Origin: PLGF01 sp052139695
GTDB lineage: Bacteria > Verrucomicrobiota > Verrucomicrobiia > Limisphaerales > Palsa-1400
Reading direction: 5' to 3'
Assembly: GCA_052139695.1 (NCBI GenBank)
Contig: JBKQWF010000310.1
Location: forward strand, 1-64,000
Length of the DNA: 64,000 nucleotides
Positions within the stretch are counted from its first letter, which is position 1. Each line of letters starts with the position of its first letter. The notes beneath the pieces were generated by a model. It saw nothing but the letters and a program-made list of their open reading frames with translations. It was not told the origin of the DNA and ran no database searches. The position numbers were made by a program, and so were the translations under genes. Shown here one piece after another: positions 8,122 through 16,506 of this stretch.

Positions 8122-8544
8122 ATGGATTTGCTGCACCAGGCGTTTTGGTTTCACGGCAAATTCCTGGGGGTGGAGTGGACGGCATGGAAGGTTGTGGGAT
8201 GGATGGGCAACGCGGCTTTTTCCTCGCGTTTTTTCGTGCAATGGTATGCCACGGAAAAACGCAAGCAGGTGGTCGTGCCGGTATTATTCTGGTGGTTGAG
8301 CCTGGGCGGATCGCTCATCTTGCTGGCCTACGCCCTCTTCCATCAGCCGGACTCGGTCTTTATCTTTGCCTATGCCTTCGCCTGGATCCCTTATATCCGC
8401 AACTTGATGATCCATCATCGCAACGAGCGGGCGCGCCGCGCTTGCCCGGAGTGCGCCACGCTTGCCCCGGTGGGAGCAAACTATTGCCACCAGTGCGGCG
8501 CTCCCCTGGCGCCATCCGCTTTGGCAGCTTCGCAGACCCGATGA
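8122..8544 (+). CDS. LpxB N-terminal-domain-like membrane protein with a zinc ribbon
   Basis: A 140-aa protein. Residues ~20-100 match the small membrane domain annotated as the lipid-A disaccharide synthase N-terminal region (LAB_N): WMGNAAFSSRFFVQW, then VPVLFWWLSLGGS and a final helix to IPYIRNL. About three membrane helices are expected. Stand-alone proteins of this kind are common, and their role in lipid A or glycolipid metabolism is unproven. The C-terminal 35 residues add a zinc ribbon (CPEC at ~109, CHQC at ~124), presumably cytoplasmic, which is unusual for this domain. It starts 4 bp after the thioredoxin-like gene. Confidence 0.85.
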   Translation: MDLLHQAFWFHGKFLGVEWTAWKVVGWMGNAAFSSRFFVQWYATEKRKQVVVPVLFWWLSLGGSLILLAYALFHQPDSVFIFAYAFAWIPYIRNLMIHHRNERARRACPECATLAPVGANYCHQCGAPLAPSALAASQTR

Positions 8545-8575
8545 GACGGCCATGCCCCAGCCCTGGAAAAGGTAG

Positions 8576-8596
8576 GGTCGCCTCGCCGAGGCGACC
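8576..8596. repeat. Short GC-rich palindrome (REP-like)
   Basis: GGTCGCCTCG and CGAGGCGACC form a near-perfect 21-bp palindrome between the membrane-protein gene and the lipoprotein gene. It has no T-run. It looks like a dispersed intergenic palindrome rather than a terminator. Confidence 0.45.
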
Positions 8597-8707
8597 GCAC
8601 CCGCGAGAAACGCCCCTGACGGCTTGGCGAGCTCGGCGAGTCGTCCATGACGGGCGCCTTACTTTGCGCTTTGAATTTCAATCCATTCCGTCCATTTTAA
8701 GATATAG

Positions 8708-9499
8708 ATGAAAAGAATACTTCCGGCCGCCTTTCTTCCGCTGATGGTGTTCCTTTTAACGAGTTGCGCCTACAGAGCACGGGTGGTTTACCATGCCGGC
8801 GACGAGACGCCTCCCGACTTCCTGGCAGGACCCTCCGCGGTGCTGTTGACAAATGTGGACGGTTTCAGCGCCAGCGTCAGTGCTTCCGCGCCCGCGCCCA
8901 ATGGAAAGCCAAGCCTCCTGACTGGCGATCTGCTGGAGCGGGAAGGACGGCTCATTTTCCAGCCTTCCACCGGCGTCAAAGGAAAGCATAAACGGAGCGA
9001 AGGGGGCATGTTCTTTATCTGGCACGAGGACCGGAGTGCCGGTTTTGTCCTCAGCGACCCCTTGCAAGCTTACGCGCCGATCATTTCCAACATTCATGTC
9101 ACCAATATTGTTTGGAACACCAGCGGCGCCGTCGAAGAGCAGGCCAACGGCCATGCTTGCCGCCGGGTCGAAGCTTCCGTCCAATCGGATGACGGTTCCA
9201 CCGCCCGCTATTCCGTCTGGCAAGCCGAAGACTTGAAGCATTGCCCGGTGCGCATCGCGACGGCGGGTGCGGGAAAAGAAATCACCGTCAATCTGAACAA
9301 TGTCCGGCTGGAATTAGCGGCCCCGGAGCTCTTTTACCCGCCGGAGGGTTTTACCAAATATGAAACGCCCGCCAACTTGATGAATGAATTGATCATGCGG
9401 CAAAGCGCTTTTGTGAAGAGTCAGAATCTCTCTCCCGGAGAAGGGGAGCCTGTCCCGGCGGTGGGTCCCCCCCAGTATCGGCCCACCATGCCGCAATAG
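8708..9499 (+). CDS. Lipoprotein of unknown function
   Basis: A 263-aa protein with a typical lipoprotein signal: MKRI, a hydrophobic core and lipobox LLTSC with the acylated Cys20. The mature part is predicted beta-rich with no recognised domain. It includes a segment (residues ~95-185) resembling a lipoprotein-like barrel or chaperone fold in its alternating pattern, though I cannot assign it. The last ~25 residues are Pro/Gly-rich. It probably stands alone: a palindrome and 163 bp separate it from the previous gene, and a minus-strand gene follows convergently. Confidence 0.8.
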   Translation: MKRILPAAFLPLMVFLLTSCAYRARVVYHAGDETPPDFLAGPSAVLLTNVDGFSASVSASAPAPNGKPSLLTGDLLEREGRLIFQPSTGVKGKHKRSEGGMFFIWHEDRSAGFVLSDPLQAYAPIISNIHVTNIVWNTSGAVEEQANGHACRRVEASVQSDDGSTARYSVWQAEDLKHCPVRIATAGAGKEITVNLNNVRLELAAPELFYPPEGFTKYETPANLMNELIMRQSAFVKSQNLSPGEGEPVPAVGPPQYRPTMPQ

Positions 9500-9512
9500 G
9501 GGCGCGAGAAGT

Positions 9513-9671
9513 TTAGTGGCGGGGCAGGATGGAGATTCTGGTCACGCCGAGAACGAAGCAAAGCGCGCCGAGAATCAAAAGCCAGAAAGCTCCCTTGACG
9601 GCCAGCAAAACCCCCGCCACCAGCACGGCCGCCATGATCAGGTAAACGATAATTGCCAAAAAGATATTCAT
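9513..9671 (-). CDS. Small two-helix membrane protein, 52 aa
   Basis: From the ATG at 9671 the minus strand encodes MNIFLAIIVYLIMAAVLVAG, a short turn LLAVKGAF, then a second hydrophobic helix (WLLILGALCFVLGVT) and the basic end RISILPRH, with TAA at 9513-9515. Two membrane helices with a positively charged tail are typical of small bacterial inner-membrane proteins. It is convergent with the lipoprotein gene (13-bp gap) and divergent from mqnC. Function is unknown. It is short, but the amphipathic layout and exact fit between genes make it credible. Confidence 0.6.
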   Translation of the reverse strand: MNIFLAIIVYLIMAAVLVAGVLLAVKGAFWLLILGALCFVLGVTRISILPRH

Positions 9672-9753
9672 CAGTGGCCCATCTTACCACCGTCTCAGGT
9701 CAGGGGCAAGCCGATTGTCAGTTGAACTTTGACGCCGCGAAAGGTATTTTGCC

Positions 9754-10851
9754 GTGTTTATGATTTGCGAAAAAGCCCCGGATGAGTTGCTGGAAAAAGT
9801 TTGGACCGGCGGGCGCATCGGCCCGGAAGAAGCCCGCCGCCTTTACCGCCTCCCTTTGCAGGAACTGGGGATGCTGGCCCATCGCCGCCGCCAATTGGCC
9901 CGGGCCGCCGCCCACCAGGGACGCGGCAACCAAATCATCACTTACATCGTTGACCGTAACGTCAATTATACCAACGTCTGTAACGTCTATTGCAAATTCT
10001 GCGCCTTTTACCGCACGGAAAAGGAGGCCGACTCCTACGTCATTTCGCTCCAGGAAATGGACCGCAAAATCGAGGAGACCATCGCCCTGGGCGGCACCCA
10101 AATCCTCATGCAGGGCGGACATCACCCCAAACTCACCTTGCAATGGTACCTCGACTTATTGTCGCATATAAAAAATAAATTCCCCGCCGTCAACATTCAC
10201 GGCTTTAGCCCAAGTGAGTTTATCCATTTCCGCGAAGTTTTCGGGTTGTCGCTGGAGGAGATCATTTCCCGCTTTGTGCGCGCCGGGCTCGGTTCAATTC
10301 CCGGTGGCGGCGGGGAGATTCTGGTGGATCGGGTGCGCCAGCGCATTTCGCCTCTCAAAGCGATGACGGACGACTGGTTGGAAGTGATGGACACGGCCCA
10401 TCGCTTGGGCCTCAAGTCCACCGCCACGATGATGTTCGGCCATGTTGAAGGCATCGAGGACCGGATTGAGCACCTGGAGCGGGTGCGCGCGCAACAGGAC
10501 AAAAGCAAAGGGTTTACCGCCTTTATTGCCTGGACGTTCCAGGCCGAACACACGCGGCTGAAGGCGCCGACGGTCGGGGCGCACGAGTATCTGCGGACGC
10601 AGGCCCTCAGCCGGATTTACCTGGACAATTTCCCCAGCGTGCAAAGCTCATGGGTGACGCAAGGCCCCCAAGTCGGGCAGGTCGCGCTCCAGTTCGGCGC
10701 GAACGATCTGGGCAGCATTATGATCGAGGAGAATGTCGTCTCGCAGGCCGGCGCCACCTATCGCATGAGCGTGGCCGATATGCGGCGTTTAATCGAAGAG
10801 CTAGGCTACGAAGCCCGCCAGAGGGATAACTGGTACAATTTGCTCAACTAA
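9754..10851 (+). CDS. mqnC: Cyclic dehypoxanthinyl futalosine synthase MqnC
   Basis: Radical-SAM enzyme of the futalosine pathway of menaquinone synthesis, cyclising dehypoxanthinyl futalosine. The cluster motif C76-x3-C80-x2-C83 is in CNVYCKFCAF; QGGHHPKL, HGFSPSE and the glycine-rich IPGGGGEILVDRVR are hallmarks of MqnC. The C-terminal segment TQGPQVGQVALQFGANDLG is also characteristic. Length 365 aa fits the family. I use the GTG at 9754, with AAGG nine bases upstream; an ATG at 9760 is an alternative. No other mqn genes are nearby. Its presence implies menaquinone as respiratory quinone. Confidence 0.93.
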   Translation: MFMICEKAPDELLEKVWTGGRIGPEEARRLYRLPLQELGMLAHRRRQLARAAAHQGRGNQIITYIVDRNVNYTNVCNVYCKFCAFYRTEKEADSYVISLQEMDRKIEETIALGGTQILMQGGHHPKLTLQWYLDLLSHIKNKFPAVNIHGFSPSEFIHFREVFGLSLEEIISRFVRAGLGSIPGGGGEILVDRVRQRISPLKAMTDDWLEVMDTAHRLGLKSTATMMFGHVEGIEDRIEHLERVRAQQDKSKGFTAFIAWTFQAEHTRLKAPTVGAHEYLRTQALSRIYLDNFPSVQSSWVTQGPQVGQVALQFGANDLGSIMIEENVVSQAGATYRMSVADMRRLIEELGYEARQRDNWYNLLN

Positions 10852-10932
10852 CTGCCGTGCTTGGTTCTCGACGCCGGAACCGCTTTGAAAGCCGCAGTCT
10901 GGATTCTGGAGGCACGATCATAATTCTGAAGC

Positions 10933-11652
10933 CTATTCGCCTTCCAGGCTGCCTCCGATTGAACCTCTTGGGCTGCCAATGTGCGCATTCCCCACGACGA
11001 CGGCGCCGCCTTCGACCACTAGATCGCGGGCCAGCATGTCGCCGAACATCCGCGCGGTTGATTTTATAGTAATCGTGCCTTCGCATTGGAGATTGGCCGC
11101 CAATTCACCGGCGATTTCCGCCGAACCGGCGATGATCGGCTCTTTCCACCGAAAGCGGTTCTCCGCCGGGACAATGAAATGTCCGGCAGCGAAGCTGCCC
11201 TTGATTTCGGCGGTCGTGTAAATGGTCAGAGTCCGCTCCGCAACCAGCTTTCCAAGAAACCGGCCTTTGATGACAGCGTCCCCCGCGGTGGTTTCGCTGT
11301 TGAAAAGATAGCCCGTGGCCTCAAGGGCCAGCGCGCCCTTGGTTTTGAAATTCCGCGACGTCGCGTTGGCAATGCGATAGTCCCGCAAATCAATGTAGCC
11401 ACTGCACCATTTGCACATCGAAGATTGCGCGGTTGCCGGGACCTCCAGCTTCTGACCGCACTCAAAGCAAGTGATCCGCTTCCGCTCGAATGCGACTTCG
11501 ACCGCTTTGGGCGCTGGGCTCCGCGCTTCCTTGACCTGGTAATTGCAGCCGCACTTCTTGCAGACGGTGGAGACAGCGGCGCGCGGTTCCGGCTGCGAAT
11601 GGCCGCAGTGCGGGCAGGCGACCAATACCTTCTCCTGCTTGCTCGCTGGCAT
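10933..11652 (-). CDS. Bactofilin-family protein with N-terminal zinc ribbons
   Basis: A 239-aa protein. Residues ~10-85 hold two zinc-ribbon-like Cys pairs sets: CPHCGHS with CKKCGC, and CFECGQK with CKWCSG. The C-terminal ~150 residues are a bactofilin-type right-handed beta-helix, with short repeats of alternating hydrophobic residues (VIKGRFLGKLVA, IKGSFAAGHFIV, IAGELAANLQCEGTITIK). Bactofilins self-assemble into non-nucleotide cytoskeletal filaments that localise cell-wall or motility factors. It lies 23 bp downstream of a second bactofilin gene, so the two are probably co-transcribed and may co-polymerise. Confidence 0.85.
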   Translation of the reverse strand: MPASKQEKVLVACPHCGHSQPEPRAAVSTVCKKCGCNYQVKEARSPAPKAVEVAFERKRITCFECGQKLEVPATAQSSMCKWCSGYIDLRDYRIANATSRNFKTKGALALEATGYLFNSETTAGDAVIKGRFLGKLVAERTLTIYTTAEIKGSFAAGHFIVPAENRFRWKEPIIAGSAEIAGELAANLQCEGTITIKSTARMFGDMLARDLVVEGGAVVVGNAHIGSPRGSIGGSLEGE

Positions 11653-11675
11653 TCAGCATCGGCATTGACAGCGGC

Positions 11676-12119
11676 TCAGCGCAACCCCGGTCTGGCCGGC
11701 TGTTCGCCGGGCTTGGCCAGATCTGGAGAAGGACGAGCCGGAACTGGAGTCGGCGCAACCTTGTTCGGGTTGACTTCCGCCTTCCCGACAAAGGTCACGC
11801 CCTCCTCGACGACGAGTTTGGCGGCGCGAATATCGCCGAAAAGTTCGGTTTTGGTTTTAATCTCGATTTTCTCCCTGGCCGTGATGTTGCCGTTGACCTT
11901 GCCGCGCACGACGACGTTCTGGGCAGTGATGTTGCCGTTGATCACGGCGCTATCACCGAGATTGAGGACGCCGTCGGTTTGGATTTCCCCTTCGAGTTTT
12001 CCCTCGAACACCAATTCGCCGGAAAACTTAAGGTTTCCTTTGAGATCAACATCCGACGACAGGACGTTCTTGACTGTGGGACTTGCTGTGCTGCTCATAA
12101 CTCCTGAAACTTCCTCCAT
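11676..12119 (-). CDS. Bactofilin (polymer-forming cytoskeletal protein)
   Basis: A short bactofilin (147 aa) with the repeating beta-helix core from ~25 to 118 (LKGNLKFSGELVFEGKLEGE, INGNITAQNVVVRGKVNGNI) and a disordered Pro-rich tail. The frame starts at 12119 (MEEVSG), but the ATG at 12098 (MSSTAS) is closer to a GGAGGAAG sequence and may be the real start, giving 140 aa. First gene of a two-bactofilin operon. Confidence 0.88.
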   Translation of the reverse strand: MEEVSGVMSSTASPTVKNVLSSDVDLKGNLKFSGELVFEGKLEGEIQTDGVLNLGDSAVINGNITAQNVVVRGKVNGNITAREKIEIKTKTELFGDIRAAKLVVEEGVTFVGKAEVNPNKVAPTPVPARPSPDLAKPGEQPARPGLR

Positions 12120-12355
12120 TCTTAAGATTTAGCAAGCGCCCATCGGATTTCGCTGCGACATTTCGATGACCGACATATTGTTTGCCCGGCAAGCCCAGCC
12201 GACCGAAGCGTCGCGACCTGGCCAAGAAGAGCATTCTCATATCCGTCAGAAGGCATTCCACAACCCGGAAAAATAAAAAGAGCGTGACAGGCGTCTTGAT
12301 AGCTCTAACCCTCCTCTTCAAACGGCGACGGCACGGCGACCGCGCCAAGGCAAGG

Positions 12356-13699
12356 TCAGGGCGGCGTTTGCACGCGATAAAGGCGGACGGATGAAAGAGA
12401 TCTGCGGGCGTCTGTCACCGCAGCAGGGACCCCGGTTCCCAGGATGAGGTTGGTCAAAGTCTGCCAAGGTTCGCCAGTCAAATTGGTGGTGTAGAGGACA
12501 CGATATTGGGCCAACGGCAGGGTGCTGAAGGAGAAAACGAAGTTGGAAGCAATCATGTCGGCGGAAAGGATTTGCGGCGTGGCAAGAGAGTTACTCAACG
12601 CTTGCAGCAAAGGAGATTGCTGACCCTGAACTTGATTGGGGAAAAAGTCCTGGCTTAGTTCCCAAATCATGATACCGCCGAGCCCGCGGTTTCGGGAGTA
12701 GCTGACTTTGGTCTGGCAGGAAGTTGGGTTCTCATACGAAACAAACATATCATGGGCAGATTGGGCATTAGTCAGGCTGAGGTAGGCCGCCTGCGCGGAA
12801 ATATCCCAATGGTAGGCATTGCTCTGGTAGTGGGAAGTGATGATCGTCCGGTAGGCGGAAGTTGAGACGGCGGGAATATTGCCATCGCTCCAAGCCTGGC
12901 GAGGTTGGACGACGCCGGTCCAAATGTAACCGTAAAAGGGCAAGCCGAGAGCGAGTTTGAGAGGGTCAACACCGTTGTCCACATAATTATCAACAGCGCG
13001 GTCGATGGACGGAAGAGGGCCTCCGGTGCTGGGGAAGGTATAGCCGCCGTCGTAAATGGGGGAATTAAACCACGTAATCCAACCAGGATAAGGACCGGAT
13101 AAGTCGTAAGTCATGATGTTGATTTGATCGAGCACGCCTTGGAGAGAAGCGAACATGGCAAAGATGGCGTCTGGAGGATCGCCGTAAGGCGGGTAAGCCG
13201 GAGCGGCTACTGTCAACAAGGCACCATGGACAGCGGCACGGAGGGTGGTGACGAAATGGGTGTATTGAAGAATGTCGGCGGCGGAAAGCGGTTCCCAGTC
13301 AATATCGAGGCCGTCGTAGTTATTGGCGGACATAAACGCGACCAAAGCCGAGATGAAAGCGGGGAGATTGTTGGATGTGGTTGCGCCTTGGAAGGCGGCC
13401 TCGCTGTTGGCGCCGACGACGCAGATCAGAGCTTTACGGCCCGCGTTATGCACCGTTTGAACAAAGGTGCGGCACGCCGCTGGGTCCAGTCCATTGGTAG
13501 CGCTATTGATCATGCCGTTGGCTTGGGCCTCAAGGCAGAAGTGAATGGCATGGGTGACGGTGGCAAAGTCGATAGCGGAAACTGCCATAACGCCGGACTC
13601 ATATTGTGGGTAATAGCCGGTAATCCAAAAGGCGTCGGCTGGGGGAAGAAGTGCAAGGAACAGCGCGCCAGGGACGGCGAGGACGAGGAAGCTACGCAT
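12356..13699 (-). CDS. Secreted GH18 chitinase-like glycoside hydrolase
   Basis: A 447-aa protein with a signal peptide (MRSFLVLAVPGALFLALLPP, ending near ADA). The TIM barrel covers ~25-355. The catalytic DxxDxDxE motif is intact as DGLDIDWE, with E136 the proton donor. Further family signatures are INIMTYDLSG (~209) and GLGGIMIWELSQD (~338). Such enzymes cleave beta-1,4-GlcNAc links in chitin or peptidoglycan by substrate-assisted catalysis. The last ~70 residues form a small C-terminal beta segment (YRVLYTTNLTGEPW) seen in many secreted verrucomicrobial proteins. It is transcribed alone; 236 bp and 260 bp of non-coding DNA flank it. Confidence 0.88.
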   Translation of the reverse strand: MRSFLVLAVPGALFLALLPPADAFWITGYYPQYESGVMAVSAIDFATVTHAIHFCLEAQANGMINSATNGLDPAACRTFVQTVHNAGRKALICVVGANSEAAFQGATTSNNLPAFISALVAFMSANNYDGLDIDWEPLSAADILQYTHFVTTLRAAVHGALLTVAAPAYPPYGDPPDAIFAMFASLQGVLDQINIMTYDLSGPYPGWITWFNSPIYDGGYTFPSTGGPLPSIDRAVDNYVDNGVDPLKLALGLPFYGYIWTGVVQPRQAWSDGNIPAVSTSAYRTIITSHYQSNAYHWDISAQAAYLSLTNAQSAHDMFVSYENPTSCQTKVSYSRNRGLGGIMIWELSQDFFPNQVQGQQSPLLQALSNSLATPQILSADMIASNFVFSFSTLPLAQYRVLYTTNLTGEPWQTLTNLILGTGVPAAVTDARRSLSSVRLYRVQTPP

Positions 13700-13908
13700 G
13701 GGAGGATGCTAGTCGTCGCGCGAAGAAAATCAAGGACCGACGGTTTTTGGGAACGGAACCGGCTTGGGCACTAGCATTCAATCAAGGTAAAACCTTGGCG
13801 GCGAATGGTAACGCGAGCGTCAGTCGTGGTAGAGGAATGGTATTACTTGATGGGAGCGCCAAAAAGTTAATTGTTTCAGCATCATGAATCGCGGAGGGCA
13901 TTTTTTGC

Positions 13909-13934
13909 GACCGGGGCGGCGTCCCGCCCCGGTC
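13909..13934. repeat. Strong GC-rich hairpin between secreted-protein genes
   Basis: An 11-bp perfect stem (GACCGGGGCGG / CCGCCCCGGTC) with a 4-nt loop. It lies 26 bp beyond the stop of the LamG protein gene on the minus strand, but no T-run follows on that strand. The T-run (13900-13906) is on the plus strand before it. It is more likely a dispersed palindrome, possibly with some terminator or mRNA-stabilising effect. Confidence 0.5.
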
Positions 13935-13959
13935 CACGACTCCTGGTCAGTATGCCCCG

Positions 13960-16305
13960 TTATTGAGGCACGCCTAACACATAGAAGAACTGGCTGTTAG
14001 TCAACGGCACTTGGTACGGGGAAGTTGCGCCGCCAATGGGGCGGTAAGGGCCGGCGACATTGGTTGAGCCGAGGAGATTACCGATAGTCCAATTGAGTGT
14101 TATCTTGTCACCGACTGCCGAGTAGCCAAGAGCCGCTTTGCCGACGTAATGGGACATGATTTGCTTGGGAGAGAGCGCGTAGTTGTAGAAGGCAACTTCA
14201 TCGACTCCGCCGTTGAACCCATTGAACGCCAAGTCACTACGCTGTCCCAGAACAGAAGGAGCCCCACCGATGGTTGGGTCACCGTTGATGCCATTGGGAA
14301 GGAAGAGCGAGGCCGGCCCGTTGGCGCTTCCGGCGACGCCGTTGACCCAGAGCTGAATATTGGTGCCATCATCGACCAGGGCGAGATAGTACCAGGAATT
14401 AAGATCGAGCGGGATATGGCCGAAATCACTGATGAAAGTGGCCGGGCCGCCGGTGCCGTCGAAAGTGACCAGCGTGAAAGCACTGGCAGGATGCTGATAG
14501 ATAAGCCAGCCAAAGACAGCGGCGCTGTAATTGGAATTATACATGGACGAACAGACCGTGCGATAATTGCCGTCCTGTTGGACGGGTTCGAACCAGCCTT
14601 CAAAACTCCACGGGCCATGAGGGTCGAGTTCCAAAGCGTAGGGGATATCCACCACCCCGCCGTTGCCGCTGGCCGAATTAGTATCCAGCAGTTCCACGCC
14701 GACATTGGTATCACCTGGGATACCGGTTGGAATGCCCCAAATGATCGAGCCCAGACTATTATTGTACGTCCCGTCGAAGCTGCCCACCGCGTCGGTGGCA
14801 GTTGTGGAATTGGCGGCTTCGTTCAAGCGATAAAAGGCGACGGGATTATCGGCGGCGACTACCGCGCCATAACCGGTGAGAAGCACGTTGACGGCCCGTG
14901 GTTGGACCGACAAGCTGGCGGAATTGGTGGAGGAAAGGAAGGGGTTGGTGACAACGACGATATATTGGTTGCCGCTCATGGACATTTGGACGTTTGTCAG
15001 CCAGAGAGTGTCGCTGTCCTGGTTGGTCAGCTCGGTCATGGTGGACCCGTTGGTAGAGGCAAACCATTGATAACCGATGGGCATGGCACCGCTGGCGGCG
15101 ACGCGAAAAGCCGCATGGCTGCCAACATTGCGTGTGACGGAGACAGGAGGAGCGTCCATGTTGAGATTGGTCAGAACGGTCAGCACGTTGGTCACGGAAT
15201 TGGTGGAACCAATCTTATTAGTGACAACTACGTAGTAGGCGGCGTTATTGTTGGCGGGATAAACAGGGGCAAAGGTGTAAGAGCTGTTGGTCTCACCCGT
15301 GACGGCCAGGTTGTTGCTAAACCACTGGAAAGAGATGGGCAGGGTGCCGGATGTGACCGCGGTCAAAGTGATGGGCACGCCAGAATAGATCTCCGGCGGA
15401 GCAGTCGGTTCGCTGATGAAGCTGGGGGGAGCCGGCGGCGCCGAGATGTTATTGGTGCCGACAGTGTAGTGATTGAGGATTTGGGCGGCAGTCAGGACAT
15501 TGGTATAAAAGGCGACCTGCGTCACGCTGCCTTCGAAGGCGCCGTGGCCGGTTTGCCCTGGCCCCCCAATGACGCCGTCACTGCCACTGGGGTCTGCCAA
15601 ATAACCGGGAAGAGCAGCGTGATCATTCAGTTGGCCATTGACGTAAAAGGAAGCATTCGTTCCGTCCCAGGTGACGGCCAAGTGAGTCCATTGTCCCAAA
15701 ACGACGACCGCTCCAACGCCAAGGATGTTGACGGCATTCGTCGTGCGCATAAAGATCTGCCAAGTCCAAGGTGTTGTTTCGGACTGGTAGAAATTCCAGC
15801 CTGAGCCGCTGGCGTTGGGGCTGCCATAGGCCCCGGACATGGCCAATGGAACGATGTAGTCCTTGTTGGTGAATGTGTCGGCGCTGACCCAGCATTCGGC
15901 CGAAAACGGAGCGCCGCTGACGCCATCGCTTTGCACCGGAGCCAGCAGGAGGCTGGGAGGAAGACTAACGTCGCCATAATCACTGGGCCCGCCCGCGCCG
16001 TAGAAGAAGAGAAGGGAATTGGTATCGATGCCGGCCTGGCCTAATGACGGCGAGCCGGCGGAATTGTAATTATAAGTGCCGTCCAAGCCGTTGGGAGAGG
16101 AATCGGCGGCGGTGGAAGCACCGGGCAATTCTTGCAACTGGTAATAGGCGACAGGGCCGTCCGCCGAGATAATGGCGGAATAATTGGTCGCGCCCCATGC
16201 GCCGCCGATGGAGAGGAGCAGCGCCGCCGCGACGGCGGATGAGCGTTGCAGATACGAAAAAGGCTTTGGAGTGCTGGTTAATTTCATAATCGATTGGTTA
16301 TTCAT
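13960..16305 (-). CDS. Secreted LamG / Ig-like domain protein
   Basis: From the ATG at 16305 the protein has ~780 aa. A signal peptide (hydrophobic AVAAALLLSIGGAWG) is followed by a LamG/concanavalin-type domain (VAYYQLQELPG, later FSAECWVSADTF and WTHLAVTWDGTNASFYVNG). Two Ig-like domains follow (ISFQWFSNNLAVTGETNSSY; IGYQWFASTNGSTMTELTNQ), then a second LamG domain (PVAFYRLNEAANSTTATDAV, WSFEGWFEP, GGVDEVAFYNYALSPKQI). The C-terminus is a short beta domain. Such proteins are common in Verrucomicrobiota and probably bind surface or environmental glycans. The frame is open to 16377, but the extra 24 residues are basic and lack signal-peptide logic; GGAAAAACATA before 16305 fits a ribosome-binding site. 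Confidence 0.85.
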   Translation of the reverse strand: MNNQSIMKLTSTPKPFSYLQRSSAVAAALLLSIGGAWGATNYSAIISADGPVAYYQLQELPGASTAADSSPNGLDGTYNYNSAGSPSLGQAGIDTNSLLFFYGAGGPSDYGDVSLPPSLLLAPVQSDGVSGAPFSAECWVSADTFTNKDYIVPLAMSGAYGSPNASGSGWNFYQSETTPWTWQIFMRTTNAVNILGVGAVVVLGQWTHLAVTWDGTNASFYVNGQLNDHAALPGYLADPSGSDGVIGGPGQTGHGAFEGSVTQVAFYTNVLTAAQILNHYTVGTNNISAPPAPPSFISEPTAPPEIYSGVPITLTAVTSGTLPISFQWFSNNLAVTGETNSSYTFAPVYPANNNAAYYVVVTNKIGSTNSVTNVLTVLTNLNMDAPPVSVTRNVGSHAAFRVAASGAMPIGYQWFASTNGSTMTELTNQDSDTLWLTNVQMSMSGNQYIVVVTNPFLSSTNSASLSVQPRAVNVLLTGYGAVVAADNPVAFYRLNEAANSTTATDAVGSFDGTYNNSLGSIIWGIPTGIPGDTNVGVELLDTNSASGNGGVVDIPYALELDPHGPWSFEGWFEPVQQDGNYRTVCSSMYNSNYSAAVFGWLIYQHPASAFTLVTFDGTGGPATFISDFGHIPLDLNSWYYLALVDDGTNIQLWVNGVAGSANGPASLFLPNGINGDPTIGGAPSVLGQRSDLAFNGFNGGVDEVAFYNYALSPKQIMSHYVGKAALGYSAVGDKITLNWTIGNLLGSTNVAGPYRPIGGATSPYQVPLTNSQFFYVLGVPQ

Positions 16306-16506
16306 TATGTTTTTCCGGGAACGCGTCCGCCGGAATACATCCGCACCGCAGGCATGACGCTTGGAAGATTTTATCACGATTCATCTGAAATGCAATAATA
16401 ATTATTACATAATTCTTGCGGTGTTGTTGCGCGGGATTAGGCTAGTGGAAAAGTCGCCGAGAGGGCTTGAGAAACCTGGGCTTTTGGCGCGAAGAAGATA
16501 GAACCG

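Noticed and set aside
14149..15804. 551-aa plus-strand frame opposite the LamG protein
   Set aside because: The minus strand encodes clear LamG and Ig-like domains with a signal peptide; the opposite frame has no domain.
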